Shown: positions 8,713 through 17,827, counted from the stretch's first letter. The stretch: 64,000 nucleotides of DNA from JAJKJG01 sp036556825 (GCA_036556825.1 DATBIR010000161.1:1-64000); one strand, 5' to 3'. A program made the numbers and translations. The notes: generated by a model from the sequence alone, not told the origin.

Positions 8713-9003
8713 TCAGGAAGCAACCTCCGCGCAGACGGGCATGCGGCGGCCGCGCGCCTGTCTCGTGCCGAGAACGGGGGAGAGGCGGCCCACGCTCTTG
8801 TCGGCCTCGTCATGGGCTTGGCGAAGGCGCTGGAAATGCCGCCACGCGATCGATCCGCCGGCGAAGCCGAAATAGATGGACCAGGCGATCTCCGGCACCC
8901 GCTCGCCCGGCAGGGCGGCCTCGATCTCGCGCGCCCGGCGCAGGACTTCCTCGCTGACGGGAACATAAGGTTCGATCGGCTCGTCGTCGCAGGCGCTGCA
9001 CAT
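8713..9003 (-). CDS. Small conserved-looking protein with N-terminal CxxC, unknown function
   Basis: A 96-residue soluble protein starting MCSACDDEP and containing one moderately hydrophobic stretch (AWSIYFGFAGGSIAW, about residues 40-54) and a basic C-terminal tail. I do not recognise a family. It follows the FAD oxidoreductase gene by 28 bp on the same strand, as the third gene after the TIM-barrel isomerase. The two N-terminal cysteines could bind a metal or form a disulfide; this is only a possibility. The gene call rests on its position at the operon end, lack of a better overlapping frame, and an ATG start. Confidence 0.55.
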   Translation of the reverse strand: MCSACDDEPIEPYVPVSEEVLRRAREIEAALPGERVPEIAWSIYFGFAGGSIAWRHFQRLRQAHDEADKSVGRLSPVLGTRQARGRRMPVCAEVAS

Positions 9004-9031
9004 GATTCCGTCCGGGGTTGGGGCTTCGTTT

Positions 9032-10795
9032 CTAACGAAGAGAGCCCTGGCGCCGCAAGCTCTGCGGGCGATGCCCGCCGTTCAGGGAGGCTCCGGCGAT
9101 GTGCTCGGCCACGAGAACGCCAAAGGTGAGGGCAGGCCCGATGGTGATGCCCGGGCCCGGATAGGCCCCGTTCATGACCGAGCTCATGTCGTTGCCGCAG
9201 GCATAGAGGTTCGCGATCCACGCGCCGCTCGCGTCGAGGACCTGTCCGTGCTCGTTGGTGAGGAGACCGGCAGCCGTGCCGAGGTCGCCCGGATGGAGAG
9301 CCACCGCGTAGAACGGCGCCTTGTCGATCGGAGCGACGCAAGGGTTGGGACCGTGCTCCGCATCGCCGAGGTGGCGCTGGTAAGGGTCGCTGCCGCGCGC
9401 GAAGGCGGGATCGGCGCCATGCGCGGCGTGCTGGTTGTAGCTGGAGACCGTCTCGGCGAGAGCCTCTGCCGGCAGGCCGAGCCTGGTCGCGAGTTCTTCG
9501 ATCGTGCGTCCCCGTTTCAGGTAACCGCTGCGGAGGTGGCCGCCGGGCGCGATGGTGAACGGCTTCACCGCGCCAAGGCCGTATTTCCAGAGAAAGCGGC
9601 TGTCGCAGATCATGAAGCTGGGAATGGCCCGGCCCGCCTCGTCCGCGCGGAACATCGCCTGCACGAATTCGTGGTACGAAACGGCTTCGTTGACATACCG
9701 CCGCGCCGCCTGGTCGACAACGATGGCGCCGGGCTTGGCGCGATCCGTGACGGTGTGCGGAAAGATGCGGTCGCGGCCGTCCTTGCCGCGAGCAACCGAC
9801 ACGGGCACCCAGAAAGCGTTGTTGGTCGGCTGCGGACGCATGACCGCCCCGGCTGCCAGGGCAAGCCGGATGCCTTCGCCCTTGCTGCTTGCACAGGCGC
9901 TCGAATAGGCGCCGGCGCGCGCCGGGAGATAGTCCGCCCGCATGCGTGGCTCGTGCGAGAAGCCGCCGGTGGCCAGGACAACGGCGCGGTCGGCACGGAT
10001 CACTTCGCGCGTTTCGCCACTGTCAATCACCACGCCCGTGACGCGGCCGTTATCGACCAGCAATTCGCCGACCCGCGTGCCGCGTCGGATCTCCACGTTC
10101 GGGCGCAGCAGAGAATGCAGCAGACGGGCGGCAAGGGCATTGCCGAGATAAAGGGATGTTCCGCGGCGCTCGAAAAGGCGCTCCCTTGCATGGCGCGCCA
10201 TGAGTCTTGCGACGCGGGCAGCCGATCGCAGCGACCGGCCCGCCTTGCGGAAATGCGGGATATCCGCCCGATCCAGCATCATGCCGCCGAACAGGGTGAA
10301 CTCGGCCAGCGGCGGTCTCAGGCAACGAAAATGACGTCCCAGTTCGCGCCCGTCGAACGGAACCGGTTCGAGAACGCGACCACCCATCGTCGCGCCCGGT
10401 CTGTCGGGGTAGTAGTCCGGATATTTCACCACCGGTCTGAATCTGACCGAGGTTTTCGCCTCGAGGGCGGTGACGGCATGGTCGGCATTGGCGACGAATG
10501 CCGCACGCAGGCGGTCGTTCCCGGCCGGAACGGTGCTGGCGAGATAAAGCTCGGCCTCCGCAATCGTGTCGCGCAGACCAGCGGCGGACATTTTCGTGTT
10601 CGCCGGCATCCACGCCATTCCTCCCGAAATCGCCGTCGTTCCGCCGAGCAGAGGCGAGCTTTCGAGGAGCAGCACCTGCAATCCGTCGGCGGCGCACATC
10701 GCGGCGACGGTCATGCCGCCGACCCCGGCGCCGAGAACGATGACGTCGCAGGCGTGGCGCGGATGCATGGCGCCGGACGTCGGCGCGCCGTTCAC
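9032..10795 (-). CDS. FAD-dependent oxidoreductase (fumarate reductase/3-ketosteroid dehydrogenase-like)
   Basis: A 587-residue flavoprotein of the FAD_binding_2 group. The N-terminus has the ADP-binding GAGVGG motif followed by an acidic strand end (LLLESSPLLGGTT). GIRLALAAGA and the C-terminal FAD motif (PGPGITIGPALTFG) are also present. Relatives dehydrogenate steroids or reduce double bonds next to carbonyls. It lacks an obvious signal peptide. The GTG at 10795 overlaps the stop of the upstream isomerase gene by four bases (GTGA), so the two are translationally coupled. With the isomerase and the small Cys protein it forms a three-gene operon probably acting on a sugar-like or cyclic hydroxy-acid substrate. 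Confidence 0.85.
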   Translation of the reverse strand: MNGAPTSGAMHPRHACDVIVLGAGVGGMTVAAMCAADGLQVLLLESSPLLGGTTAISGGMAWMPANTKMSAAGLRDTIAEAELYLASTVPAGNDRLRAAFVANADHAVTALEAKTSVRFRPVVKYPDYYPDRPGATMGGRVLEPVPFDGRELGRHFRCLRPPLAEFTLFGGMMLDRADIPHFRKAGRSLRSAARVARLMARHARERLFERRGTSLYLGNALAARLLHSLLRPNVEIRRGTRVGELLVDNGRVTGVVIDSGETREVIRADRAVVLATGGFSHEPRMRADYLPARAGAYSSACASSKGEGIRLALAAGAVMRPQPTNNAFWVPVSVARGKDGRDRIFPHTVTDRAKPGAIVVDQAARRYVNEAVSYHEFVQAMFRADEAGRAIPSFMICDSRFLWKYGLGAVKPFTIAPGGHLRSGYLKRGRTIEELATRLGLPAEALAETVSSYNQHAAHGADPAFARGSDPYQRHLGDAEHGPNPCVAPIDKAPFYAVALHPGDLGTAAGLLTNEHGQVLDASGAWIANLYACGNDMSSVMNGAYPGPGITIGPALTFGVLVAEHIAGASLNGGHRPQSLRRQGSLR

Positions 10796-11601
10796 CACGA
10801 CAACGACTCGAGCCGGCGGCGGCTCTCCACCAGATCGGTTTCCGGCTCCCGCGAGACGACCTCGAGCATCACCGGTCCCGCGTAACCCGTTGCGGCGAGC
10901 AGGGCAGGGATGGGACCGATCGGCATCGTTCCTGCACCCAGGGCGGCGTGCTCGAAGACGTTGCGGTGCGTGTCCGAGACGTGGACGAGCCGCAGCCGCG
11001 CGCGCATGCTCTCCAGCCCGTCCGCGAAGCCTTCGCCGACGAAATACGCGTTGGCGAAGTCGAACACGGCGCCGATCGAGCTGTCTCCGAACCCGTCGAG
11101 AAGCGCGATCACCCCGCGAGCGTCCGTCACGTACGAAAACGGCATGTTCTCGATCCAGATTTCCGTGCCGTGCGTCGCGGCCAGCTTCGACAGCTGCTCC
11201 AGCCCGTCGCGGAAATAGGACACGAGCTGATCGCGCGGCGCCGGCAGGAGCGGGTTGGCCTTGCCGGGTCCCATGATCACCCCGGATGCGCCGAGATCGC
11301 CGGCCAGCCGCACCAGGTCGGAGAGAAGGGCGAGAGTGTGCCGGCGCATCTCGTCCGTGGTGGCGGCGATGTTGATGTCGACGTTAGGCATGTTGAGCGC
11401 GACGATCTCGCCGCCGAGTTCGTCGACCATCCGGCACAGGCGGCTGCGGTCCGCGGCCGTGAGCTCGGCCGGCCACAGATGACCCGGATGGGCCATCAGC
11501 TCGAAGCTCGTGAAGCCGAGATCGGCGAGACGCGGCAACGTGCACAGCACGCTTTCCCGCAGCGTGAACGAATACGTGTGGGCGCCAAACCGGGGGAGCA
11601 T
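10792..11601 (-). CDS. Sugar phosphate isomerase/epimerase family (xylose isomerase-like TIM barrel)
   Basis: A 269-residue AP_endonuc_2-type TIM barrel. Expected metal ligands appear in order: a glutamate in IWIENMPFSY, Asp in VFDFANAY, His in LVHVSDTHRN and a terminal glutamate in MLEVVSRE. These barrels isomerise or epimerise ketoses and cyclitols, or open rings. The protein matches the family from GAHTYSF onward, so I use the ATG at 11601; a TTG 39 bases upstream with a short AGGG is an alternative. It is the first gene of the operon with the FAD oxidoreductase and is divergent from the SDR at 11757. Confidence 0.85.
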   Translation of the reverse strand: MLPRFGAHTYSFTLRESVLCTLPRLADLGFTSFELMAHPGHLWPAELTAADRSRLCRMVDELGGEIVALNMPNVDINIAATTDEMRRHTLALLSDLVRLAGDLGASGVIMGPGKANPLLPAPRDQLVSYFRDGLEQLSKLAATHGTEIWIENMPFSYVTDARGVIALLDGFGDSSIGAVFDFANAYFVGEGFADGLESMRARLRLVHVSDTHRNVFEHAALGAGTMPIGPIPALLAATGYAGPVMLEVVSREPETDLVESRRRLESLSW

Positions 11602-11756
11602 CGACGGGGCCTTCGGATCGCGACAGCCGACCACAATCAACTGCCCTGCGCAAGATACTTGCTATTGTGACATGCAATGCCATGATGCGAGTGAAGCCGG
11701 CTGGAGACCGGCGCCAGATGGTCGGCCTTGGTGCCGACTGCACCTCGGAGGGCAGA

Positions 11757-12539
11757 ATGGATCTTGGACTTGCCGATCGCGTCGCCGTCGTCACGGGCAG
11801 CAGCCGCGGCATCGGCCGCGCCTGCGCCGAATCCCTCCTTGCCGAAGGAGCGACCGTGGTCGTCTCGGGCCGCGACCAGGCGCGTCTCGACGCGGCGGTG
11901 AAGGAACTCGGCAAGAACGGCAAGGTCCTGGGAGTGCGGGCCGACCTGTCGCGCGACGGCGACGCGCGGGCGCTCGTGGGGCGTGCCGTCGACGCCTTCG
12001 GGCGCCTCGACATTCTCGTCAACTCCGCCGCCAGCGTCATCCCGTCGGAATTCTTCGCCATCGACGAGGAACGTTGGACGGACATCTTCGAAGAGAAGCT
12101 CAACGGCTACGCGCGCACGCTGCGGCACGCCGTGCCGATCATGAAGGAACGGAAGTGGGGCCGTATCGTCAACATCTCAGGGGTGGCGGCCCGCCAGCCG
12201 CACGCCCCGACGGTGACGGTGGGCCTGAACAACGCCGCGGTGCTGAACCTGACCAAGGCGCTCGCTGCCCAGCTCGCCAAGCACACCATCACGATCAACG
12301 CCGTCATTCCGCACATCATCGATACCGACCGGCAGGCGGAGACGATGAGCGAATGGGCCAAGATCACGGGACAGAGCGAACAGGAAGTGCGCAAGGAACG
12401 CGTCTCCAGGATCCCCCTCGGCCGGATGGGCCGCCCGCGCGAAGTCGGCGACGCCGTCGCGTTCCTCGCCTCCGAGCGGGCCAGCTTCATCACGGGAACC
12501 GCCCTGCATGTCGACGGCGGCGTGACGATGAGCATCTGA
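11757..12539 (+). CDS. SDR family oxidoreductase (FabG-like)
   Basis: A 260-residue classical SDR with TGSSRGIGR near residue 12, an NSAAS segment replacing the usual NNAG, and a C-terminal FITGTALHVDGG. The catalytic tyrosine region is unusual: after VNISGVAAR the usual YxxxK position reads VGLNNAAVL, so the Tyr and Lys appear to be missing. That makes it either an atypical or an inactive SDR. The ATG at 11757 is 6 bases after GGAGG and aligns with the family start. Its TGA overlaps the ATG of the DUF1445 gene. Confidence 0.88.
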   Translation: MDLGLADRVAVVTGSSRGIGRACAESLLAEGATVVVSGRDQARLDAAVKELGKNGKVLGVRADLSRDGDARALVGRAVDAFGRLDILVNSAASVIPSEFFAIDEERWTDIFEEKLNGYARTLRHAVPIMKERKWGRIVNISGVAARQPHAPTVTVGLNNAAVLNLTKALAAQLAKHTITINAVIPHIIDTDRQAETMSEWAKITGQSEQEVRKERVSRIPLGRMGRPREVGDAVAFLASERASFITGTALHVDGGVTMSI

Positions 12540-13366
12540 TGCGGCCTCGTCGCCCGAGCGAGCCGGCGGGCTCGGCGGCGCGCGCCGGGCTCCGCACCGG
12601 CGCGGAGGCGCGCCGCGCCGCCCGCGCCGGGTCGGCGCCGCCATGGACCGCGGGCATCGCACCCGGATTCGTTCAAGGCAACGTGGCGATCCTGCCGGCC
12701 GAATTCGCGGCCGACTTTCTGCGCTTCTGCCAGCTGAACCCGAAGCCGTGCCCGCTCATCGGCATGGCGGAGGCAGGCAGCCCTGGCATTCCGGCCCTCG
12801 GCAGCGACCTCGATATCCGCACGGACGTCCCCTTGTTCCGCGTCTGGCGTGACGGCCGGCTGACCGACGAGCCGACGGACATCACGCCGTATTGGCGCGA
12901 CGATCTCGTGACCTTCGTGCTCGGCTGCTCCCTGTCGTTCGAGGAGGCGCTGCTCCACGAGGGGCTGCCGATCCGGCATGTTGCCGCCGGCAGCCGGGTG
13001 CCGATGTACCGGACCAACATCGCCTGCACGCCCGCAGGTCCCTTCGCCGGTCCGATGGTCGTTTCCATGCGTCCCTTCACGCCGGCTCAGGCGATCCGCG
13101 CCATCCAGATCACGTCGCGTTTTCCGGCCGTGCACGGCGCACCCGTGCACATCGCTCTGCCCGAGCAGATCGGCATTGCCGACCTCTCGGCACCTGATTA
13201 CGGCGACCCGGTCGACGTCGGGCGCGACGAGTTGCCGGTGTTCTGGGCGTGCGGGGTCACGCCCCAGGCGGTGATCGAAGCGGCGCGGCTGCCCTTTGCC
13301 ATCACGCATGCGCCCGGAAGCATGCTGGTCACTGACCTGACAAACGCACAACTCGCTGCCTTCTGA
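12539..13366 (+). CDS. Putative hydro-lyase, DUF1445/D-glutamate cyclase-like family
   Basis: A 275-residue protein with the DUF1445 signatures in order: FVQGNVAILP, LGCSLSFEEAL, VPMYRTNIAC, PMVVSMRP, GAPVHIALPEQIGI and PVFWACGVTPQ. Relatives are called putative hydro-lyases and include the domain of mitochondrial D-glutamate cyclase, so a lyase or cyclase acting on a carboxylate is likely. About 35 Arg/Ala/Pro-rich residues precede the conserved core and may mean the true start lies inside (near GIAPGFVQG). The ATG overlaps the upstream SDR stop (TGATG), showing translational coupling. LVIVD propeller 2 follows after 15 bp. Confidence 0.88.
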   Translation: MRPRRPSEPAGSAARAGLRTGAEARRAARAGSAPPWTAGIAPGFVQGNVAILPAEFAADFLRFCQLNPKPCPLIGMAEAGSPGIPALGSDLDIRTDVPLFRVWRDGRLTDEPTDITPYWRDDLVTFVLGCSLSFEEALLHEGLPIRHVAAGSRVPMYRTNIACTPAGPFAGPMVVSMRPFTPAQAIRAIQITSRFPAVHGAPVHIALPEQIGIADLSAPDYGDPVDVGRDELPVFWACGVTPQAVIEAARLPFAITHAPGSMLVTDLTNAQLAAF

Positions 13367-13381
13367 ACAAGGGAGAATGTC

Positions 13382-14560
13382 GTGGCGGTCAAGCGGAACG
13401 AGGAAGCCAGGAACTTCCGGTTGCTCGGACATGATCGGCAGGCGGCGTGGGGTGGCGGCAGCATCGTCGAGGTGAAGAACGGTCACGCCTATGTCGGCGC
13501 GGTCGGCGGCTCCTGGTACAACGGCCCGGAAGGGTTCACGGCGCATGACGTGAGCGACCCGCGCAAGCCGCGCAAGGTCTGGGAATTCAGGGCGCCGCCC
13601 GGCCTGCACATGCACAAGCTGCGCGTCGTCGGCGACGACGTGCTCTACGTCAACGCCGAGCGGCTCGAGGACGGGGAGGGCGCGGAAGCGCGGACGGGCT
13701 TCTTCATCTTCGACATCAGCAAGCCGGCGGAGCCCCGGCAGGTGGGTTTTTACGACATGCCCGGCCACGGCCCGCACCGCTTCGGGGTCGACAACGAACG
13801 CCAGCTGGCGTTCATGCCGAACCAGGCCGAGGGCTGGAACGGACGCGTCATCTGGACCCTGGACGTGCGCGACCCGGTCAAGCCGCAACTGGTCAGCATC
13901 TGGGGGCTTCCGCAACAGAAGGCCGGGAGCACGAACGGCGTCAACCGCGCCAAGGGCGACCGGGTCTGTTCGCTGCATGGACCGCCGGTGATCCGCGGCA
14001 ACCGCATGTTCGGCGCCTTCCTGGGCGGCGGCGTCGCCATCATCGACTGCACGGATCTGTCGGCGATGCGCCTGGCCGGCCACATCAACTGGACGCCGCC
14101 TTTCGTCGGCAAGACGCATACGGCGTGGCCGCTCGGAGACCGCCCCTATCTGATCGTCACCGACGAGGCGAGCGGCAGCAAGAAATACTGGGACAGCCAG
14201 TTCATGTGGGTCGTGGACATCCGCCACGAGGAGAATCCGACGCCCGTCGCCACCTGGTTCCCGGAACGGCAACCCTTCTTCGACCGGCCGGGCCGCTTCG
14301 GGGCGCACAACGTGCTCGAATACATGCCGGCCGACGGGCCCTGGAAGGATCTAGTCTTCATCACCTATTTCAACGCCGGCTTGCGGGCCGTCGACGTCAG
14401 CGACCCGCTGCGGCCGCGCGAGGTCGGCCATTTCCTGCCGGCCCTCGAGGACGGGATCGAGGAGATTCAGTCGAACGACATCGGCCGCGACGAGCACGGC
14501 CGCATCTACCTGATCGACCGCTGGGGCTCGGGCATGCACATCCTGGAATACACCGGGTGA
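13382..14560 (+). CDS. LVIVD-repeat beta-propeller protein, paralogue 2
   Basis: A 392-residue paralogue of the proteins at 6633-7814 and 17875-19047, collinear over its full length. Shared landmarks include NFRLLGHD at the N-terminus, MHKLRVVGDD, PHRFGVD, LHGPP, the glycine stretch GGGVAIIDC, GAHN, and EYTG as the last four residues. There is no signal peptide or membrane segment. It starts with GTG, 6 bases after GGGAG. It sits directly between the SDR/DUF1445 pair and the TctA-TctB-TctC genes, so this copy is the one most clearly embedded in a transport-and-catabolism operon. Confidence 0.85.
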   Translation: MAVKRNEEARNFRLLGHDRQAAWGGGSIVEVKNGHAYVGAVGGSWYNGPEGFTAHDVSDPRKPRKVWEFRAPPGLHMHKLRVVGDDVLYVNAERLEDGEGAEARTGFFIFDISKPAEPRQVGFYDMPGHGPHRFGVDNERQLAFMPNQAEGWNGRVIWTLDVRDPVKPQLVSIWGLPQQKAGSTNGVNRAKGDRVCSLHGPPVIRGNRMFGAFLGGGVAIIDCTDLSAMRLAGHINWTPPFVGKTHTAWPLGDRPYLIVTDEASGSKKYWDSQFMWVVDIRHEENPTPVATWFPERQPFFDRPGRFGAHNVLEYMPADGPWKDLVFITYFNAGLRAVDVSDPLRPREVGHFLPALEDGIEEIQSNDIGRDEHGRIYLIDRWGSGMHILEYTG

Positions 14561-14599
14561 CGACCACCGCCGCCGCTGCGGAACGCACGCCGCGCTCCG

Positions 14600-14635
14600 T
14601 TGACTTTGCGACAATGTGAGAATTAATCTCACATT
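14600..14635 (+). promoter_or_regulatory. Candidate promoter-operator before the tctA-tctB-tctC operon
   Basis: A -35-like TTGACT (14600-14605) is followed by a perfect inverted repeat: AATGTGAGA (14613-14621), spacer ATTAA, TCTCACATT (14627-14635). The -10 position expected 17-18 bases after the -35 box falls inside the right half of the repeat, although no good -10 hexamer is present. The dyad lies 74 bases before the tctA start, so a bound repressor would block it. The cognate regulator is unknown. Confidence 0.6.
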
Positions 14636-14708
14636 GATTCAAAGGCCGGGATCAACATCGGCAGTTCGATCAACTTCCGTGCATTGGCACGGGTAAGGGG
14701 GCGATCGG

Positions 14709-16214
14709 ATGCTTGAGGCGATCAATTCAGGGCTCCTCGCCCTGTTCACGCCGCAGGCGCTCGTCTTCATGCTGGTCGGCATTCTCTACGGTCTCGTCAT
14801 CGGCATCCTGCCCGGGCTTGGCGGCGTCGTCGCCATGACGCTGCTCCTGCCTTTCACCTATGGGCACGAGGTCGCCGCGACCCTGGCCCTGCTGCTTGGC
14901 GCTCACATTGCGACCCTGTGGGGCGATTCAGTCACCAGTATTCTGTTCAACGTGCCGGGCTCGTCGAAAAGCCTCGCGCTGGTGTTCGACGGCTATCCGA
15001 TGACCCTGAAAGGCGAGGGGGAGCGGGCGCTCGGCGCCTCCGCCATGGCCGTGCTGCTCGGCGGCATCATCGGCGCCGTCTTCCTGGCCGCGTGCATTCC
15101 GTTCGTGCGCCCGATCATCCTCGCCCTGGGGCCAGCCGAATACCTGATGGTGTCGCTGTGGGGCATGACGCTGATCGCCACATTCAGCGCCGGCTCGCTG
15201 TTCAAGGGCCTGATGGCTGCCGCGCTCGGCGTGCTCATCGCCTTCATCGGCATGGATCCGGTCACCGCCACCCCACGCTACACCTTCGGCATCCTCTACC
15301 TGATGGATGGCATCTCCTTTCCGGTCGCCATGATCGGACTCTTCGCCGTCTCCGAGATGATGAAGCTGCATCTGCGCGGCGATTCCATCGTCAGTCGCGA
15401 CGTGCGCACCGACCAGAGCTCCGTTCTCGACGGCATGAAGGACACCCTGAAGCGCTGGCCGCTGGTGCTCCGCTCGAGCATTCTCGGATTATGGATCGGC
15501 GTCCTGCCCGGCGTAGGCGGCAGCGCCGGCGGCATTGCCGCCTATGCGCAGGCGGTGCAGACCTCGAAACACCCGGAGACCTTCGGCACGGGCAACGTGG
15601 AAGGGGTCATCGCTCCTGACGCGACGCTTGGCGCCAACGAGGGTGGCGGCCTCTTGCCGACGCTGGCTTTCGGCATCCCCGGGGGCGACAGCATGGCCCT
15701 CCTGCTGATCGCTTTCGTCAACATGGGCATCGCGCCCGGTCCGCAGATGCTGACCAACAATCTCGAGGTGGTGTTCAGCCTGGTGTGGATCGTGGTGCTT
15801 GCCAGCACCATCACGGCGGTCATCGGCATGGTCATCTCGCCTTATCTCGCGCGGATGCCGACCCTGAACGAAGACCTGATGGTGCCGCTGGTCCTGTCCG
15901 TGTGCTTCATCGGCGCCTATGCGACGCGCGGACAGCTCAGCGACGTCTTCGTCTGCGCGATCTTCGGCGGCCTCGGCTACCTGATGGAGAAATACCGCTA
16001 CTCGCGCGCCAACCTGGTCATCGGCATGGTCCTCGCCACCATGATCGAGCGCAGCCTGCATGTCTCGATCATGCTCTATGGCCGCGACTTCATCCTGACG
16101 CGGCCATTGACGCTGACGTTGTTCCTGCTGGTCGTGCTGACCGCCGTGTGGCCCTTCCTGCGCAGCCGCAAGCAGGAGAGGGCGCGCGCGGCTCTCGAGA
16201 AGGGCAGCCTGTGA
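14709..16214 (+). CDS. TctA-family tripartite tricarboxylate transporter, large membrane subunit
   Basis: A 501-residue polytopic membrane protein of the TctA/DUF112 family. Diagnostic elements are GILPGLGGVVAM near residue 35, NVPGSSKS near 85, and LPGVGGSAGGIAAYAQA near 265. It forms the transport channel and works with TctB (overlapping by the sequence TGATG at 16212-16216) and the TctC receptor at 16810. The start has AAGGGG upstream. Unlike the system at 2310, the large and small subunits are separate here, so the two transporters are not recent duplicates. Confidence 0.94.
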   Translation: MLEAINSGLLALFTPQALVFMLVGILYGLVIGILPGLGGVVAMTLLLPFTYGHEVAATLALLLGAHIATLWGDSVTSILFNVPGSSKSLALVFDGYPMTLKGEGERALGASAMAVLLGGIIGAVFLAACIPFVRPIILALGPAEYLMVSLWGMTLIATFSAGSLFKGLMAAALGVLIAFIGMDPVTATPRYTFGILYLMDGISFPVAMIGLFAVSEMMKLHLRGDSIVSRDVRTDQSSVLDGMKDTLKRWPLVLRSSILGLWIGVLPGVGGSAGGIAAYAQAVQTSKHPETFGTGNVEGVIAPDATLGANEGGGLLPTLAFGIPGGDSMALLLIAFVNMGIAPGPQMLTNNLEVVFSLVWIVVLASTITAVIGMVISPYLARMPTLNEDLMVPLVLSVCFIGAYATRGQLSDVFVCAIFGGLGYLMEKYRYSRANLVIGMVLATMIERSLHVSIMLYGRDFILTRPLTLTLFLLVVLTAVWPFLRSRKQERARAALEKGSL

Positions 16215-16774
16215 TGAGCCGGCGCACGCAGGAAAACGTCGTCGCCGCCATTCTGCTCGGCGTGTTCGTGGTGCTCCTCGTGATGACGCTCGGATACAGT
16301 TCCCGCGCGCGGCTTGTGCCGCTGCCGGTTGCCATATTGGGCGTGGTGCTCGCGGTCGCGCAACTGCTCTGGCAGAATCTGCGCTCCGTCGACGAGCTTC
16401 GCGTCAACTTCCTCGACCTGGTCGGCGGCCGGCGTCCCGTCGACCGGACGACCGCGCCCGCTGCCGCTCCAGAGGCGGCCAAGCCCGGGGGCCGGTCCGG
16501 ATCGATCACCAGCCGCAAGCCGGGGGGAGAGTGGTCGGCGTTCGGCCTCGTCGCGCTCCTGCTGGCGCTCGTCTTCACCGTGGGCCCGCTTCCGGCCGTG
16601 TTCCTGTTCACGGTCGGCTATCTATGGACGACGAGGCACTGCTCGCTTGTCCGCGCCCTGTTGTACGGCGTGGCCTGCGTCGCCGTGCTCTACGGTCTGT
16701 TCGGATTTGCGCTCGGCGTGCAGCTCAATCGCGGCCTGCTGGCCGTATTCATCGTCGATTACGTGGACTTCTGA
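16214..16774 (+). CDS. TctB-family tripartite tricarboxylate transporter, small membrane subunit
   Basis: A 186-residue TctB (DUF1468) protein. There are two N-terminal helices (about 8-26 and 33-50), a proline-rich cytosolic or periplasmic loop of about 45 residues, then a further hydrophobic pair to the C-terminus. TctB subunits are poorly conserved, and the call relies on size, topology and position between tctA and tctC. Its ATG overlaps the tctA TGA, typical of coupled stoichiometric membrane subunits. The loop is longer than usual and rich in Ala/Pro. Confidence 0.85.
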   Translation: MSRRTQENVVAAILLGVFVVLLVMTLGYSSRARLVPLPVAILGVVLAVAQLLWQNLRSVDELRVNFLDLVGGRRPVDRTTAPAAAPEAAKPGGRSGSITSRKPGGEWSAFGLVALLLALVFTVGPLPAVFLFTVGYLWTTRHCSLVRALLYGVACVAVLYGLFGFALGVQLNRGLLAVFIVDYVDF

Positions 16775-16809
16775 GGAGGGCGACAACGACCCAAAGGGAG
16801 GGTGAAACG

Positions 16810-17820
16810 ATGTTCATGCAACGCAGGTCACTACTCGCAGGACTGCTCGCGCTGTCGGCCGCGGCCGTCAGCCCGGCGCAGGCCGCGAATTTCTACGAAG
16901 GCAAGACGGTGACGATGATCTTGCCGCATTCGGCGTCCGGAAGCTTCGCGAAATACGCCCAGCTTCTGGCCCCCGCCATTGCCAAGCAACTGAAGGCGAG
17001 GACGGTGCGGGTCGAACATCACTCCGGCGCCGGCGGCATGGTCGGCTCGAACCTCGTCTGGCACGCAAAGCCGGATGGCTTGACCTTCGGCCTGACGAGC
17101 GGCCCGGCGCTCGTGCTGGCGCAACTCGGGCAGGCGGAAGGTGTCCAGTTCGACGCCGTGAAGTTCACCTATCTTGGCCGCCCGGCGCTGGACGATCGCG
17201 TGATCTTCGTCGGGGCCAAGTCACCCATCAAGTCGGTTGAAGACGTGACCAAGCTGGGCCGCCCGTTCAAGGTGCCGAGCCAGGGTGTCGACGAAGACTT
17301 TTACGGCATGGCGATGCTCGCCGACATTCTCGGCTTCAAGGTGCAGTTCATCACCGGCTTCGAGGGCGGAGGCGATACGACGCTGACCGTCGTCAAGGGC
17401 GAGACGGACGGCCGGCTCACCTCGTGGACGTCGGCGCTGCCGATGCTGAAGACCGGCGACATCCGGCCGATCCTGTCGGTCGGCGAGCAGCGCAATCCCG
17501 AGCACCCGAACGTTGCCAACGCGCTCGAACTGGTTGCCGATCCGGTCAAGAAGAAGACCATTCAGGCGCTCATCAACATCCAGCGGGTGCATCGCAGCTT
17601 CTTCGGCCCGCCGAACATGCCGCCCGCCGTGGTCGACGAATTGCGTGCCGGCATCATGGCCGCCCTGACGGACCCGCAGGTACAGGAAGCCGCCAAGAAG
17701 GCGGGCCTTCCGATCAATGCGATGGACGGCGCGACGCAGCAGAAGGTGGTCGCGGAAATCTACGAGGCCAGCGGCGACATCAGCCGTATCCTGAAAACGG
17801 CGACGGATTCGATCAAGTAG
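16810..17820 (+). CDS. TctC/Bug-family tripartite tricarboxylate receptor
   Basis: A 336-residue exported receptor. The signal peptide runs from MQRRSLLAGLLALSAAAV to a cleavage near AQAA; the RR and SLL make a Tat reading possible but weak. The mature protein starts NFYEGKTVTMILPHSASGSF, the family's first strand and ligand loop, though the usual glycine trio is replaced by SASGS. A strong GGGAGG site precedes the ATG by about 7 bases. It completes the tctA - tctB - tctC operon and is followed by a rho-independent terminator. Ligand specificity is unknown; the neighbouring hydro-lyase and SDR suggest a hydroxy- or dicarboxylate. Confidence 0.93.
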   Translation: MFMQRRSLLAGLLALSAAAVSPAQAANFYEGKTVTMILPHSASGSFAKYAQLLAPAIAKQLKARTVRVEHHSGAGGMVGSNLVWHAKPDGLTFGLTSGPALVLAQLGQAEGVQFDAVKFTYLGRPALDDRVIFVGAKSPIKSVEDVTKLGRPFKVPSQGVDEDFYGMAMLADILGFKVQFITGFEGGGDTTLTVVKGETDGRLTSWTSALPMLKTGDIRPILSVGEQRNPEHPNVANALELVADPVKKKTIQALINIQRVHRSFFGPPNMPPAVVDELRAGIMAALTDPQVQEAAKKAGLPINAMDGATQQKVVAEIYEASGDISRILKTATDSIK

Positions 17821-17827
17821 GTTGAGC

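Noticed and set aside
12107..14308. 733-codon minus-strand frame opposite the hydro-lyase and propeller 2
   Set aside because: The sequence is the antisense of genes with clear family signatures; no domain is visible on the minus strand.
14613..14635. CRP-type site TGTGA...TCACA before tctA
   Set aside because: The half-sites are separated by 9 bases, not the 6 of CRP sites, so CRP is unlikely despite the similar sequence.
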